From Rickettsiales bacterium (GTDB lineage Bacteria > Bacteroidota > Bacteroidia > Cytophagales > Cyclobacteriaceae), in assembly GCA_002729235.1 (NCBI GenBank), contig PBTY01000097.1:1-38801 (forward strand): a stretch of DNA of 38,801 nucleotides, read 5' to 3'. Positions 8,425 through 14,708 of this stretch are shown in pieces; position 1 is the first letter of the stretch; each line of letters opens with the position of its first letter. Both the position numbers and the translations under genes were made by a program. The notes beneath the pieces are model-generated. The model saw only the letters and a program-made list of their open reading frames with translations, was not told the DNA's origin and did no database searches.

Positions 8425-9591
8425 GTTGGCTAACGCCTGCTCAATATCCTCAATGATATCATCTATATGTTCCAAGCCTACTGATACACGAACTAATCCC
8501 GGAGTGATACCAACAGCTAATCTTTCTTCCTCCGAAAGTTTACTGTGGGTAGTCGACGCTGGATGAGTAGCTATGGTTCTGGTGTCGCCGAGGTTGGCAG
8601 ATAGTGAAATCATCTTCAAAGCATCCAGGAATTTTCGTCCCTGTTCTATTCCACCTTTCAACTCGAAGGTGACGATTCCTCCACCTAAGCGCATTTGCTT
8701 TTTTGCGAGCTCATATTGAGGAAAACTAGGTAGAAATGGGTATCGAACCTGACTCAAAGCATCATTTCCTTCAAGATGTGAAGCCAGTTTGAGGGCATTG
8801 TCGCAATGCTTATCCATCCGCACGGCAAGAGTCTCTAAGCTTTTGGATAGGATCCACCCGTGGAATGGAGACATAGAAGGACCAGTATGTCTCGCCATGA
8901 ACTTGATTTCAGGGAAAAGCTCTTTGGAAGTGATAATTGCCCCACCAATGACTCTTCCTTGTCCATCAATGAATTTAGTGGCAGAGTGTGTGACAATATC
9001 CGCTCCCCATTTGATTGGATTCTGGATGTAAGGAGTCGCAAAACAGTTGTCTACATTGACAATGATTCCTTTTGATTTAGCCAGTTTACAGATTTTTTCC
9101 AGGTCAATAAGGTCCAGTGCCGGATTGCTAGGCGTTTCCAAAAAGATCATTTTGGTTTTTGGAGTGATGGCCTTCTCCCAACCTTCATCGTCTTTGATGT
9201 CTACGTAAGTGGACGTGATTCCCCATTTTGGCAATAGTTTGGTAAGAATCTGATGTGTTGATCCAAAAAGTGAACGGGAAGCAACTACATGATCTCCACT
9301 ACTTAGAAATGCAGCCATACTCGTAAACATGGCGGCCATACCAGATGCCATGGCCATTCCTGTTTCTCCACCTTCTAATAGACATAGCTTCTCAATGAAC
9401 TCGTCATTGTTGGGATTGGAATAGCGAGAATAGATATTTCCTTCCTTTTCTTCTGCGAAAAGTGAGCGTGCATCTTCTGCGTCATCAAACTTAAAACTAG
9501 AGGTTGCATAGATAGGCACAGAGTGCTCTTTATGTCCGGATCGTTCTATTTGATGTCTTATTGCTGCTGTTTCGAACTTTTTATCACTCAT
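8416..9591 (-). CDS. metZ: O-succinylhomoserine sulfhydrylase / Cys-Met PLP enzyme
   Basis: A 391-residue enzyme of the Cys/Met metabolism PLP family. The N-terminus MSDKKFETAAIRHQIERS with HSVPIYATSSFKFDDAEDAR is close to the MetZ subgroup (O-succinylhomoserine sulfhydrylase), which makes homocysteine from an activated homoserine and sulfide. Cofactor features are present: YSRYSNPNND, the SGMAA phosphate-binding turn, DNCFATP with the PLP ring-contacting Asp, and Schiff-base Lys206 in THSATKFIDGQGR. The C-terminal GLVRVSVGLEHIDDIIEDIE is also typical. Cystathionine gamma-synthase or gamma-lyase is the alternative; motif context favours MetZ. A GTG seven codons upstream (9612) keeps the frame open, but the ATG at 9591 gives the expected N-terminus. 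The 3' end overlaps the convergent receptor gene by 9 bases. Confidence 0.92.
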   Translation of the reverse strand: MSDKKFETAAIRHQIERSGHKEHSVPIYATSSFKFDDAEDARSLFAEEKEGNIYSRYSNPNNDEFIEKLCLLEGGETGMAMASGMAAMFTSMAAFLSSGDHVVASRSLFGSTHQILTKLLPKWGITSTYVDIKDDEGWEKAITPKTKMIFLETPSNPALDLIDLEKICKLAKSKGIIVNVDNCFATPYIQNPIKWGADIVTHSATKFIDGQGRVIGGAIITSKELFPEIKFMARHTGPSMSPFHGWILSKSLETLAVRMDKHCDNALKLASHLEGNDALSQVRYPFLPSFPQYELAKKQMRLGGGIVTFELKGGIEQGRKFLDALKMISLSANLGDTRTIATHPASTTHSKLSEEERLAVGITPGLVRVSVGLEHIDDIIEDIEQALANSK

Positions 9592-9642
9592 CGCATTTAT
9601 CTTTAAGGCCACAAAGTGAATTCAAAATGATTCACCAGAGGT

Positions 9643-9680
9643 CAAAGCTAAATCAGCAAAGTGATGATAAAAACAACAAA
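9643..9680 (-). promoter_or_regulatory. Candidate Bacteroidota-type promoter of metZ
   Basis: On the minus strand a TAGCTTTG at 9650-9643 is an exact fit to the Bacteroidota -7 consensus TAnnTTTG. TTG at 9676-9674, overlapped by the TTTG at 9680-9677, lies 23-26 bases upstream as a possible -33 element; this spacing is a little long. The element is about 50 bases before the chosen metZ start. Between them lies an inverted repeat GTGAAT/ATTCAC (9616-9621 with 9630-9635), which could be an operator or a leader hairpin. There is no experimental support. Confidence 0.4.
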
Positions 9681-9744
9681 TTGCATTTAGTAGACTAGTT
9701 TTAAAGTATAAATCGAATTAAAGCCAACAACTATAAGTTAACAC

Positions 9745-10062
9745 ATGAAAGAAATTAATGTAAAAGAGTTGAAAGCATGGATGGATAGCGGTGAAGATTT
9801 TCAACTGATTGATGTTCGTGAGCCTAATGAATTTGAAGTAGCAGAAATCGGTGGTGAATTGATTCCATTGGCAACTATTCCTGACAATGCTGACAAAATA
9901 GCAAAAGATAAAAAAGTGGTGGTGCACTGCCGTAGCGGTAAAAGAAGTGCTAACGCCATTCAGTTTTTGGAGCAACAGCATGGGTTTGATAACCTGTATA
10001 ACCTTGAAGGCGGAATTCTTGCCTGGGCTGATGAGATTGACCCGAACATTCAGAAATACTGA
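9745..10062 (+). CDS. Single-domain rhodanese-like protein
   Basis: A 105-residue cytoplasmic rhodanese domain. The conserved LIDVREPNEFEVAEIGG segment (about 21-37) is followed by the active-site loop HCRSGKRSAN with Cys62, and by the C-terminal LEGGILAWADEIDP. Rhodaneses of this size carry sulfane sulfur as a persulfide on the catalytic Cys and pass it to acceptors such as cyanide, thiols or sulfur carriers. The loop Cys-Arg-Ser-Gly-Lys-Arg-Ser fits a sulfurtransferase and not a phosphatase-type Cdc25 domain. The gene stands divergent from metZ (153 bp between starts), which suggests, but does not show, a joint role in sulfur metabolism. An intrinsic terminator follows 20 bases after the stop. 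Confidence 0.93.
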   Translation: MKEINVKELKAWMDSGEDFQLIDVREPNEFEVAEIGGELIPLATIPDNADKIAKDKKVVVHCRSGKRSANAIQFLEQQHGFDNLYNLEGGILAWADEIDPNIQKY

Positions 10063-10082
10063 TTTAGAATATTCAAATAAAG

Positions 10083-10103
10083 GCCACTTTCGAGTGGCTT
10101 TTT
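10083..10103 (+). terminator. Rho-independent terminator after rhodanese gene
   Basis: The stem GCCACT/AGTGGC encloses a stable TTCG tetraloop and runs into TTTTT. It ends only 13 bases before the start codon of the next gene, so transcription of that gene needs read-through or a promoter inside the rhodanese coding region. Confidence 0.85.
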
Positions 10104-10116
10104 AGTTGCTCCTCAT

Positions 10117-10506
10117 ATGTTACAACTCAAGACAATACATCACATAGCGATCATATGCTCTGACTATCAGAAGTCCAAATATTTCTATACGCAGATTCTA
10201 GGTTTAAATATTATCAAAGAAGTATATCGGGAAGATCGAGACTCTTACAAGTTGGATCTTTCTTTGGGCGATCAGTATGTGATTGAACTATTCTCCTTCC
10301 CAAATCCTCCAAAGCGGACTTCACAACCTGAAGCTGCAGGTTTAAGACATTTGGCGTTTTCCGTTGAGGATATTGAAAAATGTAAAAGTTGGATTGAGCA
10401 AAATGGAATAACAGTAGAGGATATCCGTACAGATCCATATACCGGAAGAAAATTTACGTTTTTTGCAGATCCTGATGATCTACCACTAGAACTGTATGAA
10501 GAGTAA
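10117..10506 (+). CDS. gloA2: VOC superfamily protein, GloA2/YaeR type
   Basis: A 129-residue vicinal-oxygen-chelate (glyoxalase-like) protein covering the full family length. The N-terminus has IHHIAIICSDYQKSKYFYTQ, then EVYRED.DSYK, YVIELFSFPNPP, AGLRHLAFSVEDIE and DPYTGRKFTFFADPDDLPLE. This pattern and length closely match what I recall of E. coli YaeR. Likely metal ligands, by comparison with VOC folds, are His8 or His9, Glu57, His78 and Glu125. Family members bind divalent metal; the physiological substrate of YaeR-type proteins is not settled, so a glyoxalase activity should not be assumed. The start lies 13 bases after the rhodanese terminator. The stop is 3 bases from the stop of the convergent metallopeptidase gene. 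Confidence 0.9.
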   Translation: MLQLKTIHHIAIICSDYQKSKYFYTQILGLNIIKEVYREDRDSYKLDLSLGDQYVIELFSFPNPPKRTSQPEAAGLRHLAFSVEDIEKCKSWIEQNGITVEDIRTDPYTGRKFTFFADPDDLPLELYEE

Positions 10507-10509
10507 TAG

Positions 10510-11466
10510 CTAAGGTTTGATTTTTAATAGTGAATCTGTTGTGAACAGATTCTCAAAGTACTCTTGTTTCCAGTTTTTGTTTGTTTTGGAGATCAAATTT
10601 GCTTCAGCAGCTCCCAGCGCATAGAAATAAACCCGTTTTAGTTCTTTTGGTGAACTTTGTTTGAGGTGAATGATTATTTGTTCTTGCTGCTCATTGGCTA
10701 AATTTTCAATTTCTATTTTGGTGAATTGATCTTGTTCAATCTCATCGAAACGAGCCAACCAATCATTAGTTATTTCCATCTCAACAAATCGAGCATACCC
10801 TTCTTGCCATAATTGCATGTTGAGGTACTTGTAGTGTTCATCTCCAATGATCTCATAAAGAGCAGCTTTCTCTCTTTTGTGATTTTGTAGGGTAATTGTT
10901 GGGTCTATCGAATCTGAACTGGTCAAGTTGATTGCTAATTTTTTCATTTGCAGGTTCACTTCCTCGTCTTCATACGGAAATGGATGATTGAGCATCCACA
11001 TACCAGTTTGATCTCCCTTGTCCAGATTCAGCGCTTTTTGTGCTGTGTAATAGTTTGGGTGATTCATCTGCAACTGATGAAAGTGCTCATGAAGTAAGGT
11101 AACTGTCCACGATCCGGGACTTTTATTTGTGTTTTCGGGTGTTCCTACTACAATTGTTGGTTCGGAATTGAGGAGAGGAAATGTGGCTAAGAAATGTTTA
11201 TTGAAAGTGGTAGCTCGAGAGGCATGATTTTCGTTACTCACTTCAAAAGTAGAATCCGTAACCTCTGAGTTAAATACGAACTCACGCTCATCATCAACCA
11301 GCAGTAATGGCATTTCCATCTGTCCCCATTCAGACCAGTAATCACTAGTAAATCTCGTTTTTAGTTGATCAGCTAAATCAATCAATTTCACCACATGCTC
11401 TGGCGGCTGATTGGCAATGTAGATGGATCCAGAAAGCGCTATAATGGTGAAGATGATGCTTTTCAT
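10510..11466 (-). CDS. Putative exported zinc metallopeptidase (HEXXH)
   Basis: A 318-residue protein with a signal peptide (about 1-19, MKSIIFTIIALSGSIYIAN). The motif LLHEHFHQLQ at 124-133 contains HEXXH (His126, Glu127, His130). Ninety-two residues after His130, WQEGYARFVEME places Glu222 where a gluzincin-type third zinc ligand would be expected. Residues 48-67 and 100-110 look like the beta strands that precede the active-site helix in such enzymes. I do not recognise the family. The prediction rests on the HEXXH plus EGYAR pair; a hydrolase that is not a peptidase is possible. It is convergent with gloA2 (3-bp gap) and divergent from the first CHAT gene, 176 bp away. Confidence 0.7.
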   Translation of the reverse strand: MKSIIFTIIALSGSIYIANQPPEHVVKLIDLADQLKTRFTSDYWSEWGQMEMPLLLVDDEREFVFNSEVTDSTFEVSNENHASRATTFNKHFLATFPLLNSEPTIVVGTPENTNKSPGSWTVTLLHEHFHQLQMNHPNYYTAQKALNLDKGDQTGMWMLNHPFPYEDEEVNLQMKKLAINLTSSDSIDPTITLQNHKREKAALYEIIGDEHYKYLNMQLWQEGYARFVEMEITNDWLARFDEIEQDQFTKIEIENLANEQQEQIIIHLKQSSPKELKRVYFYALGAAEANLISKTNKNWKQEYFENLFTTDSLLKIKP

Positions 11467-11607
11467 TGATCAGTTTGTTAGACACTACAAGATTATGAAG
11501 ACTAGATGTTAAGTGCTGTTAATCTGTGTTAAAGTGAGTTAATAAGCTGAATTAGAAGTTAGTGCTGCGCATGTTGGTACACTCTTTACTCACTTGAACT
11601 TTACCAA

Positions 11608-11637
11608 TTGCTTGTCATCGGAAGGTTGTTTAATTTG
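11608..11637 (+). promoter_or_regulatory. Candidate promoter immediately before CHAT gene 1
   Basis: TTG at 11608-11610, a 20-base spacer and TAATTTG at 11631-11637 end five bases before the ATG. It resembles the Bacteroidota -33/-7 pair but is one base short of TAnnTTTG. The same TTG-N20-TAATTTG-N5-ATG arrangement precedes CHAT gene 2, which is why I list it. If it is a promoter, the mRNA would be leaderless or nearly so. It could instead be a shared translation-initiation element or ancestral similarity. Confidence 0.3.
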
Positions 11638-11642
11638 GAAGA

Positions 11643-14630
11643 ATGAAACCTACTTATTCCTTTGCACTCATTAAGCTTACCGGTATGCTCTTGTTCATCC
11701 TGAGTACTAGTGTCAGTGCTCAGATTAGTCCAACACAGTCTGCCCTATCAGAATACTACAAAGCTGCGGACACTTTGCAGATTAGCGGTAAATATGATCT
11801 GGCTATTCAGTACCTCGATTCAAGTTTGATGATGACTAATGATTCTCTTGAAATTGCCTACAACTGGCTTCTAAGGGCTAGAATATATGAATCAACTGAA
11901 AAAATGGACTCTGTTGCCTTTTATTATGATTTGTTAGATCCCCTTGCGAGAAGGCTTACCGAGCCGGAACCTTTAAAAATGGCGCTTATTCTTAAGGGGT
12001 ATATGCTCCAGCGGGATAGGAAGCTTGAGGAGAGTAATCAACTGATAAGGGAAGGTCTATCCATGTGGTCAACCAATGACTTTATGGGAAATTATTACAT
12101 GGGTTTGGGTTATAAGTCTTTGGGGGAGTCTTATATTCTTCGAAATCAGTTTGATAGTGCATATATGATGATTGAGCAGATGAATACTCATGCAGAGGCT
12201 GACAGCACTGGTCTATTGCTTCCATCCACCTTCCGAACTAATTCATGGCTCTACTTTCGTTTAGGGGACTTTGAAAAAGCTATAGAGACCATTAAGGTTC
12301 CTTTCGAAGCAAAAAATAAGAACTTGAGTAATTTGGAGCCTGCTCAGTCAGTAATTGCTGGAAACATTGCACTGAACTACATGATGCTAGGGGACTATGA
12401 AAGAGCTGAAGAGTATATTTTGGCTGTGACCGAAATGCATCGTAAGAATGGACAAACAGCTACATACGGATATTATCAGAACATGCTTTTCTTAGCTGCT
12501 TGCTACCTCGATATGGAGGAATATGAGAAGGCCCTGGAAGCTTCCAATGCGCAGTTGTCGGCATATCGAGAGCAAAATGCAGATTACAAAACACCTTATT
12601 ATTATAGCTCACTGAAAACAACAGGAAGGGCTCTGGCAGGTCTTAAGCGAGTTGATGAGGCTCAGCAAATTTTTGATCAAGTTATCGATTATCAGCAAAA
12701 TTTGGAATTTAACCGTGCACCATTATTAAGAACTTATCTAGAGGTGGGTATGGCTAAAATCGGTCTGGAGCAACATAGACAAGCATTGGGATATCTGCTG
12801 GAGTCACTTGAATTGCAGAGATCTACAGACCAACTGAGGGGTCCCGATGGTATACCGATCCTCGGAAATATAGCGGAGGCATATTTTGGTTTGAAGGCCT
12901 ATGATTCAGCCATGATATACATGGACAGTGCCATATTAATGAATCAGCATTATGAGCCTTATGAGTCAACTAAAGTGATGCGTTACAGAGCAGTGAGGTG
13001 GCAAATAGAACTACTTAATACTAAACTTGAGTTTTTAAGAGAGATGTGGAGCGAAAACCCATCAGACGAGATTATGGCATCAGCGCTTTCTGCCATTGAG
13101 CAAACCAATGAAACAATTGATCAGGCACGAAAATCGATTAGAGGAGATAACAGTCGTTTGGAAATTGCTTATGATTTTTATGATCACGCGGTATTCTTCT
13201 ATGTAGAAAAATTTGAGCAGTCTCAAAATCCCGAAGACTTAAGAATGGCCTTCTCATTTAGTGAAAATAATAAATCATTCCTCCTCAATGAAATAAGTGG
13301 TGAAGCCTCCCTAAGTAGAAGCGAAAAGTATCAGGATTTGATAGCGGAAAAAGCAAGGCTTAAAAGTCTTGTGAGTATTCATGCCATTAAAGAAGGGTCT
13401 ACATTACTTTATGATTATTTCGAGGCACTTGATTCCATTCAGGGTGAAATTGATCAAGTAGCACAATACAGCCATTTCAGGCAAGTTAGCGATCAGGATA
13501 TCAATAGGCTGGCAGGAGCACCCATTTGGACAATGCATGCCGGACAAAAATTCCTTTATACTTTTTTATTGGATGCAGGGATGTTGACCTATGCCAAAAT
13601 TGAGTTGGACTCTTCATTTCATGAGGAGGTTCTCGATATACGCGAGGCATTATCCGATCCGAGCAAACCAATAAGGCAACTATCTATAGCGGATGAATTA
13701 ATGAGCTTTGTTGAGCAACTAAGCTCAGATGGAATAACTATTATCCCTGATGGAGTGCTTAACTATATTCCCTTTGAGCTTTTTATGCGTTCGGATTCTA
13801 CTGCCTTTTTGATGGATCGGTTCAACATAAACTATCGAAACAGTTTTTTTCGAATAATTGACGATAAACAAAAGAAGCAACCTACTACTTCTTTTGACTT
13901 GATCAGCTTCGCTCCCAATTTTGAAACCAGCAATACCCTTGCATCAGCAGATATTGTTAGAAATGAATTATCCTCCATTCCTGGAGCATTTGAGGAGGTA
14001 ATGGGTATTTCAGAGTTATTTAATGGCAAACAATACCTAAAAGAAATGGCTACAGAGTCCAACTTTCGAGAGGCCGCTGGCCAATTTGGAATGATTCATT
14101 TGGCCACTCATGCGTTGGTAGATGACAAAGACCCCAAACAATCAAGACTGGTATTTAACCTGGTAGGTGACTCCCTGAATGACGGCTATTTGCATGTACA
14201 TGAAATTGTATCTTTAGATTTGAATGCACAAATAGTAACGCTCAGTGCTTGTAATACAGGATTTGGGAAGATTAAAAGAGGAGAAGGAGTAATGTCCCTA
14301 TCCAGAGCTTTTGCATATGCTGGGGTTCCTGCCACCGTCGTAAGTCTATGGCCTGCCTCAGACAAATCTACTCCCGAATTAATGAAGTATTTCTATCAAA
14401 ATTTGAAAGATGGTCAGTCAAAAGATGTGGCTTTAAACAACGCAAGAAAACAATACTTAGCAACAGCTAAAGGCAAAGCAAGGCATCCTTTCTACTGGGG
14501 CGGATTTGTGCTGATAGGCGATGAGCGACCGATTGTTGGTGAAAATAAATGGCTTTTGCCAGTTACCACTTTTGCTGGTTTGTTGGTGTTGATTGGTGTT
14601 GTATTCCTCAGAAGGCGGAAGTCAGTTTAA
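11643..14630 (+). CDS. Membrane-anchored TPR-CHAT protease-like protein 1
   Basis: A 995-residue protein. Order: signal peptide (about 1-26, ending SVSA before Q); TPR repeats over about 35-450 (for example YDLAIQYLDSSLMM, GDYERAEEYILAV, EEYEKALEASNAQL); a helical linker with FSFSENNKSFLLNE; a CHAT caspase-like domain from about 650; one transmembrane segment at about 969-988; and a basic tail RRRKSV. CHAT landmarks: IIPDGVLNYIPFELF, catalytic His823 in IHLATHALVDD, and catalytic Cys870 in LSACNTGFGKIKRGEG. CHAT domains are caspase-fold cysteine peptidases that often use TPRs to sense a partner. The signal peptide plus C-terminal stop-transfer segment predicts that TPR and CHAT face the periplasm. 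It is the first of three tandem paralogues, 78 bp before the next. Substrate unknown. Confidence 0.9.
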   Translation: MKPTYSFALIKLTGMLLFILSTSVSAQISPTQSALSEYYKAADTLQISGKYDLAIQYLDSSLMMTNDSLEIAYNWLLRARIYESTEKMDSVAFYYDLLDPLARRLTEPEPLKMALILKGYMLQRDRKLEESNQLIREGLSMWSTNDFMGNYYMGLGYKSLGESYILRNQFDSAYMMIEQMNTHAEADSTGLLLPSTFRTNSWLYFRLGDFEKAIETIKVPFEAKNKNLSNLEPAQSVIAGNIALNYMMLGDYERAEEYILAVTEMHRKNGQTATYGYYQNMLFLAACYLDMEEYEKALEASNAQLSAYREQNADYKTPYYYSSLKTTGRALAGLKRVDEAQQIFDQVIDYQQNLEFNRAPLLRTYLEVGMAKIGLEQHRQALGYLLESLELQRSTDQLRGPDGIPILGNIAEAYFGLKAYDSAMIYMDSAILMNQHYEPYESTKVMRYRAVRWQIELLNTKLEFLREMWSENPSDEIMASALSAIEQTNETIDQARKSIRGDNSRLEIAYDFYDHAVFFYVEKFEQSQNPEDLRMAFSFSENNKSFLLNEISGEASLSRSEKYQDLIAEKARLKSLVSIHAIKEGSTLLYDYFEALDSIQGEIDQVAQYSHFRQVSDQDINRLAGAPIWTMHAGQKFLYTFLLDAGMLTYAKIELDSSFHEEVLDIREALSDPSKPIRQLSIADELMSFVEQLSSDGITIIPDGVLNYIPFELFMRSDSTAFLMDRFNINYRNSFFRIIDDKQKKQPTTSFDLISFAPNFETSNTLASADIVRNELSSIPGAFEEVMGISELFNGKQYLKEMATESNFREAAGQFGMIHLATHALVDDKDPKQSRLVFNLVGDSLNDGYLHVHEIVSLDLNAQIVTLSACNTGFGKIKRGEGVMSLSRAFAYAGVPATVVSLWPASDKSTPELMKYFYQNLKDGQSKDVALNNARKQYLATAKGKARHPFYWGGFVLIGDERPIVGENKWLLPVTTFAGLLVLIGVVFLRRRKSV

Positions 14631-14673
14631 TACATTATTCCCGAAAATGCATGTCAAATAGAACTAGCTAAGA

Positions 14674-14703
14674 TTGGTTCTCATTTTTGAGTCTATTAAT
14701 TTG
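14674..14703 (+). promoter_or_regulatory. Candidate promoter immediately before CHAT gene 2
   Basis: TTG at 14674-14676, a 20-base spacer and TAATTTG at 14697-14703 end five bases before the ATG at 14709. Spacing and sequence match those before CHAT gene 1 exactly. The same caveat applies: the -7-like box is one base short of consensus. Gene 2 could also be read through from gene 1, since no terminator is visible between them. Confidence 0.3.
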
Positions 14704-14708
14704 TCATA

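Noticed and set aside
9592-9680. SAM-II-type riboswitch before metZ, considered because of AAAGCTAA on the plus strand
   Set aside because: The word is on the wrong strand for metZ mRNA and the pseudoknot-forming parts are missing.
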